NCBI GenBank assembly: GCA_045597125.1
Contig: JAZODR010000006.1
Coordinates: 1-45,221, forward strand
Source: RGIG5579 sp045597125
GTDB taxonomy: Bacteria; Bacillota; Clostridia; Oscillospirales; SIG627
Length of the DNA: 45,221 bases
Reading direction: 5' to 3'
Shown here: one piece after another, positions 1-6,210 of the stretch
Position numbering within the stretch: the first letter of the stretch is position 1
How the letters are laid out: every line of letters begins with the position of its first letter
Program-made: the position numbers and the translations under genes
The notes under the pieces: model-generated
What the model saw: only the letters and a program-made list of their open reading frames with translations
Databases searched by the model: none
What the model was told of the DNA's origin: nothing

Positions 1-247
1 CAACGTGGTCGCGGTCGGTAATAAGCACGGGCATTCCCATTGCCTTATAAAGAACCTCACAATACTGCGATGTGAATTCCTGTAATTCTCCCATAGGTGA
101 ATATTTCTTGAAAATAACCTCACCGTCAATGTCGGTATAAATTTCCAGCGGGTCGCCCTCGCGGATTCTCATTGTTCTTCTGATTTCTTTTGGAATGACA
201 ACTCTGCCGAGGTCGTCAATTCTTCTAACAATTCCTGTTGCTTTCAT
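1..247 (-). CDS. spoVT: Stage V sporulation protein T, 5' part (gene runs off the left edge)
   Basis: The minus strand from 247 reads MKATGIVRRIDDLGRVVIPK and continues with an AbrB-type swapped-hairpin DNA-binding domain (IRRTMRIREGDPLEIY) and the start of the GAF-like domain. This is the N-terminal 82 codons of SpoVT, a forespore transcription factor that tunes the SigG regulon in Bacillus (established knowledge). The start has a good ribosome site (AGGAGAAATGTATATATG) and a SigG-like promoter at 282-310. The rest lies outside the window. Its first 10-12 codons recur at four downstream places (starts 1489, 2328, 3680, 4726), so this is the intact parent of those fragments as far as can be seen here. 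Confidence 0.95.
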   Translation of the reverse strand, partial: MKATGIVRRIDDLGRVVIPKEIRRTMRIREGDPLEIYTDIDGEVIFKKYSPMGELQEFTSQYCEVLYKAMGMPVLITDRDHV

Positions 248-281
248 ATATACATTTCTCCTTAAACTCAAATTATGTTGT

Positions 282-310
282 TATTATCTGTAATTGTGGG
301 AGAAATATAC
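282..310 (-). promoter_or_regulatory. SigG-like promoter of spoVT
   Basis: On the minus strand GTATA (306-310) is followed after exactly 17 bp by GATAATA (282-288). The Bacillus SigG consensus is GHATR, 17-18 bp, CATWHTA, and spoVT is a SigG gene in Bacillus, so the match fits the expected regulation. The same arrangement with the same 17-bp spacing recurs in all four spoVT-fragment copies. Assignment is by motif only. Confidence 0.5.
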
Positions 311-317
311 CGCAAGA

Positions 318-346
318 TTTACTTTTTGAATCGGTTATGATATAAT
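318..346 (+). promoter_or_regulatory. Vegetative-type promoter of the first cassette gene
   Basis: TTTACT (318-323), 17 bp, TATAAT (341-346), followed by the ribosome site AAAGGCGGTGA and a GTG start. The same promoter and ribosome site recur before the genes at 3802 and 4847 and, degraded, after the copy at 2328. It is divergent from the spoVT promoter within the same 119-bp gap. Confidence 0.75.
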
Positions 347-366
347 AAATTAAAGGCGGTGATTTT

Positions 367-1305
367 GTGGAAGGTATGTTTCTTCGCAAGAAATTTAACG
401 TTTGGCTTTTTCTTTTATTCCTATGTGGGTTGGCATTTATAGGAATGTACATATTCTTGAATATCGTTGATCCAAAAGCAACTAGCGAATTGCTGACTTT
501 TTTAATTGTAGGCATTATGATATGTTTGTTTGTAATTCCGTCATGGCTGTTAAATTTCGGTGCGTTTATTCACATTGATGAAGATTCAATCAAAGCAAAG
601 TACCATTGGTTCGGTAAAATTGATTGCAAACTCTCGGATGTGGTTTTTGCCGTAGCACGAGTTAACACCTTAATCATTCAATTAAAAGATGGTAAAACCC
701 ATACCATAATGGGTATCGAAAATTCTTGGCCACTCGCTTCAATTATTCGACGGAATATGTCATTTGAGGTAACCGAACAACCCGAAATACTGATGGAAAA
801 GTTAAACAACTTAAAAGCAACCAAAAAGAATGGGCTTATATATGTTTGTTCCGGTGTTGCATTAATGTTTGTCATTATTTTTATCACAGTATTCTTGACT
901 GGCGAAAGAGAAATGCACGAATTCAGCAACCTTGATTGGACAATATTCGCCATTATGGTTGCAACAGAAATTGCAACAGCTGTTGCTACATTCTATTTTG
1001 CAGGGAAAACAGGAAAGAATAATATTCCGATCGAAAAGTTGCAATATGAAATTCAACGAAGAATCATCGAAACGCAACCATTGTTGCCCGGTTTTCTTAT
1101 AGCGGTTTATACCGATGAAAACTATACGGGACGCATTACTTTATTTGGATATCCAAACGATAGTGCCGTTTATTATTCGGTGCAAGAATTTGCTTCTGAT
1201 TATACTCTTTTTAGGGCATACACATCTGATGTCTATAATAGCCAAGATGAGTTGCCTGCAGATTTCGAAACTTTGATTGACATAACAGATAAAGTATTAC
1301 ATTAA
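367..1305 (+). CDS. Hypothetical four-helix membrane protein, first cassette gene
   Basis: This 312-aa protein is not assigned to a family. Two hydrophobic helices lie near residues 10-32 and 43-65. A PH-like stretch (HIDEDSIKAKYHWFGKI, about 68-130) follows, then two more helices near 155-178 and 190-213 and a soluble C-terminal domain of about 95 residues. The start is GTG at 367, preceded by AAAGGCGGTGA, identical to the ribosome site of the gene at 4847. The stop is 4 bp before a palindromic hairpin shared with other cassette genes. Upstream and downstream flanks are both repeat copies, so only the coding part is unique. By analogy with its neighbours it may be an immunity or stress protein, but that is inference. 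Confidence 0.8.
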   Translation: MEGMFLRKKFNVWLFLLFLCGLAFIGMYIFLNIVDPKATSELLTFLIVGIMICLFVIPSWLLNFGAFIHIDEDSIKAKYHWFGKIDCKLSDVVFAVARVNTLIIQLKDGKTHTIMGIENSWPLASIIRRNMSFEVTEQPEILMEKLNNLKATKKNGLIYVCSGVALMFVIIFITVFLTGEREMHEFSNLDWTIFAIMVATEIATAVATFYFAGKTGKNNIPIEKLQYEIQRRIIETQPLLPGFLIAVYTDENYTGRITLFGYPNDSAVYYSVQEFASDYTLFRAYTSDVYNSQDELPADFETLIDITDKVLH

Positions 1306-1309
1306 CTAC

Positions 1310-1337
1310 AAAAGCGGAGTGAAATCACTCCGCTTTT
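1310..1337 (+). repeat. Palindromic hairpin, copy 1 (terminator-like)
   Basis: Arms AAAAGCGGAGTGA and TCACTCCGCTTTT around a tiny loop, followed by GCTATGTAT. First of seven related copies (1310, 3504, 4551, 5116, 6154, 13068, 16079). The right flank GCTATG recurs in most copies. It lies 4 bp after a stop codon, so it probably works as an intrinsic terminator. Confidence 0.85.
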
Positions 1338-1370
1338 GCTATGTATAAAAACCGCTAAAATCCCGATTTT

Positions 1371-1397
1371 GACACCAATGCGTTCAATGGGGCAAAC
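1371..1397. repeat. 27-bp spacer repeat, copy A
   Basis: These 27 bp are identical to 3564-3590 and lie at the same place in both cassettes, between the hairpin and the spoVT fragment. Part of the larger composite repeat. Confidence 0.85.
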
Positions 1398-1426
1398 CAG
1401 CGAAAAACCTAGTGTTTATGCGGGTT

Positions 1427-1489
1427 TCAGGCGGTTTGCCCTAAAATAACGCATTCCTCTATTCTACGAACTATTCCTGTTGCTTTCAT
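1427..1489 (-). pseudogene. spoVT 5' fragment, copy 1
   Basis: The minus strand from 1489 reads MKATGIVRRIEE, matching the SpoVT start, then leaves the SpoVT sequence and ends at TGA (1427-1429) after 20 codons. Upstream (1490-1555) the spoVT leader is present in a diverged form with a SigG-like promoter (GTATA 1551-1555, GATAATA 1527-1533). There is no remainder of spoVT, so this is a duplicated 5' end and not a second gene. Confidence 0.85.
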
Positions 1490-1501
1490 ATATAAATCAA
1501 T

Positions 1502-1547
1502 CTCCTTGTTTTAGTAATAGTGATACTATTATCTGTAAAACAAGGAG
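1502..1547. repeat. Perfect inverted repeat in the copy-1 spoVT leader
   Basis: CTCCTTGTTTTA (1502-1513) and TAAAACAAGGAG (1536-1547) are perfect 12-bp arms around 22 bp, with an inner AATAGT/ACTATT pair. The equivalent region in other copies is a less perfect inverted repeat (CTCC...TTACA / TGTAA...GGAG). The arm contains the ribosome site of the spoVT fragment, so it could fold it away in RNA. Confidence 0.7.
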
Positions 1548-1602
1548 ATTTATACTGCTTTAAATTATTTTATGGCGTTCGTTAATTAACGTTTATTTCT
1601 CT

Positions 1603-2070
1603 TTAAATAAGGGGGTGAAGATAATAAACCGTATCATCGTCGGACGACCCATTATCCGACGAATGTCCATAATGATATTTCCAAAGGCCGTGCTTGATAT
1701 GTGCTGTATTTATAGAAATATATTCATAGCCTTCATGAAAAGTAGAAGACTTTGAATAGAAAGATCTGTCTACAAGCGTAATAATTCCGAAAAAAGAACC
1801 ATCTTTCACCAGTATTTCTTCATCTTTAATTGGTCTATTGTGCAGCTCACTATGAGAATTTCGCTGGTCATATCCGTGGTCATCGTCTTGGTACAAATCA
1901 ATGTCAATTCTCCAACGATTAGCCTCGGCACGTATTTTATTGTATTCGTCGTCGTTATATTCTATCTCAGAAACATAAATATCCGGTTCTTTGCTTGTCC
2001 ACATAGGATACTGGGGACTTCCGGCTACAAACATCTCGGTTTTTGTTTCAGAAACGGTAAATATTTTCAT
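1603..2070 (-). CDS. Hypothetical acidic protein, second cassette gene
   Basis: This 155-aa protein is unrecognised. It starts MKIFTVSETKTEMF, is rich in Asp, Tyr and His, and has no signal peptide or membrane segment. It has its own promoter (2105-2133) and a ribosome site GGCGGAGAG before ATG 2070. It is the only array gene besides the toxin pair that points the same way as spoVT. The 248-type promoter is not preserved beside it, so its cassette was either inverted or acquired with its own control region. Small soluble acidic proteins of this size in such arrays are often immunity proteins, which is inference only. Confidence 0.75.
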   Translation of the reverse strand: MKIFTVSETKTEMFVAGSPQYPMWTSKEPDIYVSEIEYNDDEYNKIRAEANRWRIDIDLYQDDDHGYDQRNSHSELHNRPIKDEEILVKDGSFFGIITLVDRSFYSKSSTFHEGYEYISINTAHIKHGLWKYHYGHSSDNGSSDDDTVYYLHPLI

Positions 2071-2104
2071 AACTTCTCTCCGCCTTATGTTCTTTGTTTT
2101 ATAA

Positions 2105-2133
2105 ATTCTACCACACCACTTCTAAAAAATCAA
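2105..2133 (-). promoter_or_regulatory. Promoter of the 155-aa gene
   Basis: Minus strand TTGATT (2128-2133), 17 bp, TAGAAT (2105-2110), 35 bp ahead of the ATG at 2070. Confidence 0.6.
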
Positions 2134-2155
2134 TGTTTTCTCAAAAAGCGAAAAT

Positions 2156-2173
2156 GAGCAGACTTCTCTGCTC
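2156..2173. terminator. Hairpin GAGCAGA/TCTGCTC
   Basis: Seven-bp arms (2156-2162 and 2167-2173) around CTTC. It lies where other cassettes carry the common palindrome, between the cargo gene and the spacer leading to the next spoVT fragment. No long T-run follows, so termination is uncertain. Confidence 0.45.
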
Positions 2174-2253
2174 CTCCAAATATGTACAATTTGGTTGAAA
2201 TTTGACATTTTGTGCAAATTAAGTTTAATCAAAAGCTACCGGAAACCCGGTAT

Positions 2254-2328
2254 TTATGCATATTTCGACGGCTTTTGTCCTATTATACCATATTCCTCAA
2301 TTCTTCTCACAATCCCAGTTGCTTTCAT
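2254..2328 (-). pseudogene. spoVT 5' fragment, copy 2
   Basis: Minus strand from 2328 reads MKATGIVRRIEEY, then non-SpoVT sequence, stopping at TAA (2254-2256) after 24 codons. The leader upstream matches spoVT closely (ATATACATTTCTCCTTAAA) and keeps a SigG-like promoter, GTATA (2388-2392), 17 bp, AATACTA (2364-2370). Confidence 0.85.
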
Positions 2329-2392
2329 ATATACATTTCTCCTTAAATTACAAATTGTGTTGTTAGTATTTGTAAGTGAAGGGGATTTATAC

Positions 2393-2655
2393 TACAGGAA
2401 TTTACTTTTTCATTTGCGACTTCGAAGGGGTTTGTGGACAAACTGTATTCAAAAGCCCAATGCAACAAAGCAATAAAAACAGAGCGACGCTTCCTGGGAT
2501 ATGTTCAAATACAGAGTTGTTTTCTGCTCATTTAAATCCCTCTTTTTCGAATGTTCTAACCTAATTACCAGATCGCCTCTTGCCTTTATTGTAGCATTGT
2601 GTTACACTGTTTATGTAACAAGTTATTACACAAAAACAAAAAAGGGGTAATATCA
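2393..2655. other. Gap between cassette leader and epimerase gene
   Basis: The copied leader keeps the -35-like TTTACT at about 2402 but has lost the TATAAT, so the shared cassette promoter is probably dead here. A weak replacement is TTGTAG (2589-2594), 17 bp, TATGTA (2612-2617), overlapping a GTTAC/GTAAC inverted repeat. No convincing small gene was seen between. Confidence 0.4.
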
Positions 2656-3498
2656 ATGAAAAAAGTTTTAATAGTGGGTAAAGGTAGTTATATTGGACTT
2701 TCCTTGAAACATTATTTAGAAAACAATAGCATGGATTATTTCGTGGAGGAACTTGACACCTTGGATTATAATCCTTCTGATCATAATTTCAAGGATTTTG
2801 ACGTGGTAGTTTGTGTCGCCGGCATTGCGCATATTAAAGAGACCAACGAAAATGCACAGCTGTATTATTCTGTAAATCGAGATTTGTGCGTGCAGATTGC
2901 CCAAGCAGCTAAACTTGACAGTGTCGGTCATTTCATTTTTTTAAGCTCTATGAGTGTATACGGAAAGATTAGCGGTACTATCACACCGGATACTGTGCCG
3001 GCGCCAAAAAATCATTATGGAAAATCCAAACTAGAGGCAGAAAAACTGTTAACTTCCTTACACGATAACAATTTTAAGATTGCCATCATCAGACCCCCTA
3101 TGGTATATGGAAAAGACTGCAAAGGAAATTTTCAAACAGTAATCAAGCTTGTTGATAAACTTCCCGTTTTCCCCAAGATAAACAATATCCGCAGTATGAT
3201 CCATATTGATAACTTATGTAATTTCATAAAAATATGCATCGATAATTCTAAAACGGGTGTTTTTTGCCCCCAAAACGAAGAATATGTTAATACATCCACA
3301 ATGGCCAGCGTAATAGCAGCAAAAAAGAACAAAAAGATCTTCCTGAGCCGCCTGTTGGGGTTGGGTGTGTTCATTATGCGCCCGTTTGTCTCTTTGCTTA
3401 ACAAAGCATTTGGTGATTTAGTCTATAAGAATATGGAAAATGATGATTTTTCTTATTGTGTCGTTGATCAAACAACTTCATTTGAAAAATCCGTTTAA
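2656..3498 (+). CDS. NAD-dependent epimerase/dehydratase, third cassette gene
   Basis: This 280-aa protein is of the extended short-chain dehydrogenase type. The N-terminus has a Rossmann nucleotide site (GKGSYIG, residues about 7-13). A central SSMSVYG is followed by the catalytic YGKSK (Tyr-x-x-x-Lys), with IIRPPMVYGKDCKGN after it. Such proteins act on nucleotide sugars, often in capsule or teichoic acid clusters; the substrate cannot be told. The ATG at 2656 follows AAAGGGGTAATATCA and is preferred to an upstream in-frame ATG at 2599, which lacks a ribosome site. The C-terminus (FEKSV) is close to the usual family end and is directly followed by the palindromic hairpin, so only a few residues could be missing. 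Confidence 0.85.
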   Translation: MKKVLIVGKGSYIGLSLKHYLENNSMDYFVEELDTLDYNPSDHNFKDFDVVVCVAGIAHIKETNENAQLYYSVNRDLCVQIAQAAKLDSVGHFIFLSSMSVYGKISGTITPDTVPAPKNHYGKSKLEAEKLLTSLHDNNFKIAIIRPPMVYGKDCKGNFQTVIKLVDKLPVFPKINNIRSMIHIDNLCNFIKICIDNSKTGVFCPQNEEYVNTSTMASVIAAKKNKKIFLSRLLGLGVFIMRPFVSLLNKAFGDLVYKNMENDDFSYCVVDQTTSFEKSV

Positions 3499-3503
3499 AG
3501 ATC

Positions 3504-3532
3504 AAAAGCGGAGTGAATTTCACTCCGCTTTT
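3504..3532 (+). repeat. Palindromic hairpin, copy 2 (terminator-like)
   Basis: Arms AAAAGCGGAGTGAA and TTCACTCCGCTTTT, starting 5 bp after the epimerase stop and followed by GCTATGCAT. Confidence 0.85.
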
Positions 3533-3563
3533 GCTATGCATAAAACCGCCAAAACCCATTTTA

Positions 3564-3590
3564 GACACCAATGCGTTCAATGGGGCAAAC
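3564..3590. repeat. 27-bp spacer repeat, copy B
   Basis: Identical to 1371-1397; see the composite repeat. Confidence 0.85.
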
Positions 3591-3641
3591 TTGCAACCCC
3601 CAGTGTTTATGCGGCTTTATAGCTCTTGGTGTTATTATACC

Positions 3642-3680
3642 TCATTCATCGATTCTACGAACTATTCCAGTGGCTTTCAT
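3642..3680 (-). pseudogene. spoVT 5' fragment, copy 3
   Basis: Minus strand from 3680 reads MKATGIVRRIDE then TGA (3642-3644). It is 12 codons long and fully SpoVT-like before the stop. The leader keeps GTATA (3740-3744), 17 bp, GATAATA (3716-3722). Confidence 0.87.
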
Positions 3681-3752
3681 ATATACATTTCTCCTTAAAT
3701 TACAAATTGTGTTGTTATTATCTGTAACTTACGTAGAAATATACCGCAACAA

Positions 3753-3781
3753 TTTACTTTTAAAATCAAATATGATATAAT
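3753..3781 (+). promoter_or_regulatory. Shared cassette promoter, fourth gene
   Basis: TTTACT (3753-3758), 17 bp, TATAAT (3776-3781), then AAAGGCGGTGA before the ATG at 3802. Near-identical to the promoters at 318 and 4798. Confidence 0.75.
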
Positions 3782-3801
3782 AAATCAAAGGCGGTGAAAA
3801 T

Positions 3802-4563
3802 ATGAAGTTTATATTCAACGGAACGCTTGACGAACTAAAAGAAACAATACACCTTAAGGCAAAAGAACATAACAAAGACATTGTTATTTACGATAACGAG
3901 CCAAACATTTTAGAAATCGGTTTTCAGCGATTAAGCCATAGTGGTGGCAGATTTTTTATCGCAAATGTTACGGAAGAGCTTAATAAAGTAATATTAGATG
4001 GCGAAATTAAAGATGTATTCCAAAATCAAAAGAAAAGCAAAGTTGGACGAATTTGGAACGAGTTTACGGAATATCTTTTAGCCTATATTTTTCTTGAAAT
4101 TCTTTTAATAATTCCTTGGATATTTTTAAGAAATATTATTAGCCTTTGGATTCTCCTCATTCTTCCTGTTATCTACTTAATAATCCGCCGTTTTTTAAAC
4201 AAAAAATATGATAACAAATTGGACAAAGCGTTTACAGAGTTTATGTCTTGCTGCACAGCATACACATCCGACGTGAAAAATTGGTATGACGCATATAAAA
4301 AATTAGATTTAGCACAGGGCAAACTGCAAACCATTTGTGATGATGACCAAGATATGTTGCTTATCACTTATGAAGATGGTATGCAGATAGATGTTGGTTA
4401 TATTGAAGATGGTAAAACATACTACATCACGGTTGTGAAAGATGACACTGTGGAATCGTGGAACAATCCACTTGGAGTATTTTCAACTAACGATAAATCA
4501 AAATTGCCATCCGAACTGCAAAAAGCAATCTACAAATTCCGATACATAGCAAAAGAGAGGTGA
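3802..4563 (+). CDS. Hypothetical membrane protein, fourth cassette gene
   Basis: This 253-aa protein is unrecognised. It has a soluble N-terminal part of about 90 residues, two hydrophobic helices near 93-112 and 115-132 (LLAYIFLEILLIIPWIF and IISLWILLILPVIYLII), and a C-terminal soluble domain of about 110 residues rich in Asp and Tyr. Transcription and translation signals are the shared cassette set. The last codons and stop lie inside the hairpin: the left arm of the palindrome encodes the terminal YIAKER, so the gene end and the repeat have been fused. No homology-based function can be given. Confidence 0.8.
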   Translation: MKFIFNGTLDELKETIHLKAKEHNKDIVIYDNEPNILEIGFQRLSHSGGRFFIANVTEELNKVILDGEIKDVFQNQKKSKVGRIWNEFTEYLLAYIFLEILLIIPWIFLRNIISLWILLILPVIYLIIRRFLNKKYDNKLDKAFTEFMSCCTAYTSDVKNWYDAYKKLDLAQGKLQTICDDDQDMLLITYEDGMQIDVGYIEDGKTYYITVVKDDTVESWNNPLGVFSTNDKSKLPSELQKAIYKFRYIAKER

Positions 4564-4579
4564 AATTCACCTCTCTTTT
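4551..4579 (+). repeat. Palindromic hairpin, copy 3
   Basis: Core arms AAAAGAGAGGTGAA and TTCACCTCTCTTTT. Here the symmetry extends to 24-bp perfect arms, from GATACATAGC (4541) to GCTATGTATC (4589). Compared with other copies both arms changed together (GCG to GAG with CGC to CTC), which points to a selected stem. Confidence 0.88.
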
Positions 4580-4651
4580 GCTATGTATCGGTCTGAAAAT
4601 GCTATTTTTCGTCAAAAATTTTTCTTTGAAAACCGCCAGAAAACCCAGTAT

Positions 4652-4726
4652 TTATAAGGACTTATCGCATTTTTGTGTTATTATAACACGAGCCTCAATT
4701 CTTCTCACAATACCTGTTGCTTTCAT
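4652..4726 (-). pseudogene. spoVT 5' fragment, copy 4
   Basis: Minus strand from 4726 reads MKATGIVRRIEA then unrelated residues to TAA (4652-4654) after 24 codons. The leader keeps GTATA (4786-4790), 17 bp, GATAATA (4762-4768), and differs little from copy 3. Confidence 0.86.
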
Positions 4727-4797
4727 ATATACATTTCTCCTTAAATTACAAATTGTGTTGTTATTATCTGTAACTTACGGAGAAATATACCGCAAGA

Positions 4798-4826
4798 TTT
4801 ACTTTTTACGTTGGTTGTGATATAAT
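4798..4826 (+). promoter_or_regulatory. Shared cassette promoter, fifth gene
   Basis: TTTACT (4798-4803), 17 bp, TATAAT (4821-4826), then AAAGGCGGTGATTTT before the GTG at 4847. Confidence 0.75.
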
Positions 4827-4846
4827 AAAACAAAGGCGGTGATTTT

Positions 4847-5110
4847 GTGAAAGAAATTAAAATCAGTATTCCTGAATACGATGATGCTATCGAACTTGTA
4901 TGGGATGATAACTTTAAAATTAAAACCTCAACACCATACGATACGATTACCATAGAAGCAAATCGAGATGGGCTTTTGTCTTTGGCACGCCACTTGCTAT
5001 TGTTGGCGCAAGAAGAAGTTCCAAGCGGTTCTCATTTTCATTTGGATGAATTTAATTCGCTTGAAGATAGTTCCGTTGAACTAATAATTTCAAAAAACGA
5101 AGAATTATAA
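4847..5110 (+). CDS. Imm32-like immunity protein, fifth cassette gene
   Basis: This 87-aa protein has a signature I associate with the Imm32 polymorphic-toxin immunity family: DGLLSLARHLLLLAQ near residues 44-58, then GSHFHLDEF and a VELII end. The family assignment is from memory of the motif, not a search. It would bind and block a cognate toxin in the cytoplasm. No partner toxin is adjacent, so it would be an orphan immunity gene; the next genes are a barstar/barnase pair in the opposite direction. GTG start, shared cassette ribosome site, hairpin 5 bp after the stop. Confidence 0.7.
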   Translation: MKEIKISIPEYDDAIELVWDDNFKIKTSTPYDTITIEANRDGLLSLARHLLLLAQEEVPSGSHFHLDEFNSLEDSSVELIISKNEEL

Positions 5111-5115
5111 TATTC

Positions 5116-5144
5116 AAAAGCGAGGTGAATTTCACCTCGCGTTT
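5116..5144 (+). repeat. Palindromic hairpin, copy 4, with T-run
   Basis: Arms AAAAGCGAGGTGAA and TTCACCTCGC(g)TTT with one mismatch, followed by GCTC and seven T. This is the copy that looks most like a classic intrinsic terminator. It separates the Imm32-like gene from the convergent barstar gene. Confidence 0.85.
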
Positions 5145-5165
5145 GCTCTTTTTTTATAGTATCTT

Positions 5166-5450
5166 TTAGCTTAGAATTTCGTAATCAAAGGGGCAATCGC
5201 TATTAGCCCAATATTTTTTGTTTTCTTCTAAAAGTTCATAAATCTTTTTTAATGTGGGTTTTAACTCATCGGCTATACTCTTGCTACCGACAATCGTCAC
5301 AAAATTTACATCACAGTCCCGATTGATGCAGTCCCAAAAAGCATCTAAATTCTTTCCGTAGTAATCCGGAAAATCCAAGGCATCTTGAAAGCGTTGATGT
5401 AATTCGTAGAGATATTTGCAATTTGTTAAATTGACTGTTGCTTTTTTCAT
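5166..5450 (-). CDS. Barstar-family ribonuclease inhibitor
   Basis: This 94-aa protein matches barstar throughout. YYGKNLDAFWDCI (residues about 30-42) corresponds to the barnase-contacting helix of barstar; the two Asp residues equivalent to Asp35 and Asp39 and the Trp between them are kept. It would bind the barnase-like toxin encoded directly upstream and cap its active site in the cytoplasm. ATG 5450 has a strong ribosome site (AAGGAG) 18 bp after the toxin stop, so it can be translated independently even if the toxin is not. Confidence 0.92.
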   Translation of the reverse strand: MKKATVNLTNCKYLYELHQRFQDALDFPDYYGKNLDAFWDCINRDCDVNFVTIVGSKSIADELKPTLKKIYELLEENKKYWANSDCPFDYEILS

Positions 5451-5468
5451 TTTTATTCTCCTTACTAC

Positions 5469-5819
5469 TCAAACAATTTCATAAAAAGTATCATAATGGT
5501 CATATGTAACAAAGATCAATCCGTCGTTTGACCATATAATCCTTTGTGTGTTTCTTTTGCCGGTTTTGTAGTTGATGTCTGCTTCATACCATACGCGCCC
5601 GTCTTTATGCGGCAAATGATGATCGCTATTTTTATATATGCCGCCAAGCAACATTTTTCCGGTAGTAAATTTTGAAACCTTATCTCCTTTACGCCATCCT
5701 AGAAGTTGTAATTCTGTTTGTGAAACATAATAATCAGGCAAGTACTCTTTCAACATTAACGTCCAATCCGCGCCATTTATTCCATTGATTGTTGCTGTTC
5801 CGGCTATGATAGACTTCAT
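5469..5819 (-). CDS. Barnase-like ribonuclease toxin domain
   Basis: From the ATG at 5819 the 116-aa product aligns with mature barnase along its length. LPDYYVSQTELQLLGW starts the fold. WYEADINY carries the general base equivalent to Glu73, KRNTQR carries Arg83 and Arg87, and TYDHYDTF carries His102. All catalytic residues are present, so the domain should cleave RNA. There is no signal peptide. The ATG is internal: the frame is open upstream for 89 more codons encoding a pretoxin module (5820-6086), and this ATG has a poorly spaced ribosome site (AAGGA touching the ATG). The toxin is therefore probably a displaced C-terminal fragment of a larger effector. Barstar follows in the same operon. 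Confidence 0.88.
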   Translation of the reverse strand: MKSIIAGTATINGINGADWTLMLKEYLPDYYVSQTELQLLGWRKGDKVSKFTTGKMLLGGIYKNSDHHLPHKDGRVWYEADINYKTGKRNTQRIIWSNDGLIFVTYDHYDTFYEIV

Positions 5820-6086
5820 TCCTTCGATTGCACAACGACAGCGTGGGTGGAGGGGTGGTTTGGGAGAGGGCGTTTCTGAAATATACCAAATTTTACCGTG
5901 GTTATCAGCACATTCAAGGCATCTTTTCAGGTCTTGGGTACTAACCCAATGTTTATAATTTGAACTTGTTGAAACTTTGGGAGATAGCTTGTCGCCGTTT
6001 AAAGCTGCAGTATAAATCGCTCTTGTTAAACTTATATTATTTCCTCCATTATATTTTTTTGATAATTCATTGTCAATGCCGTATTT
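5820..6086 (-). pseudogene. 5'-truncated phage-head-type pretoxin module fused to barnase
   Basis: Reading in frame upstream of the barnase ATG gives 89 codons back to a TGA at 6087-6089, with no ATG, GTG or TTG among them. The sequence has WVSTQDLKRCLECADNHGKI followed by PPLHPRCRC. A Cys-x-x-Cys, then HP-x-CRC, is the hallmark of the C-terminal half of phage Mu F-like minor head protein domains, which serve as pretoxin modules in Firmicutes polymorphic toxins. The N-terminal half of that domain is missing. Together with barnase this is a toxin C-terminus with its delivery part lost. Confidence 0.75.
6048..6076 (-). promoter_or_regulatory. Consensus promoter inside the pretoxin reading frame
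   Basis: Minus strand TTGACA (6071-6076), exactly 17 bp, TATAAT (6048-6053), followed at once by GGAGG. It could drive the toxin/barstar unit. It overlaps the open frame (codons for IDNELSKKYNG), so chance is possible, but a perfect match at perfect spacing is unusual. Confidence 0.5.
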
Positions 6087-6153
6087 TCATAAAATATAAC
6101 ATGCCATAGTGCTGACACACAATGACATAATTGCTGCAGTAAAAAAGCATAGC

Positions 6154-6182
6154 AAAAGCGAGGCGAATTTCACCTCGCTTTT
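6154..6182. repeat. Palindromic hairpin, copy 5
   Basis: Core arms AAAAGCGAGGcGAA and TTCACCTCGCTTTT, extended by CATAGC (from 6148) and GCTATG (to 6188) to a 41-bp palindrome with one mismatch. It lies 28 bp beyond the stop of the minus-strand aldolase gene and, read on that strand, is followed by a T-run, so it can terminate the catabolic operon. Confidence 0.85.
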
Positions 6183-6210
6183 GCTATGTATCAAAGGAGT
6201 TTAAAAAGAA

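Noticed and set aside
3440..3780. Several 60-70-codon plus-strand frames over the hairpin and spoVT fragment
   Set aside because: They translate the composite repeat; similar frames recur at other copies (for example 2195 and 4560) with no consistent start or ribosome site.
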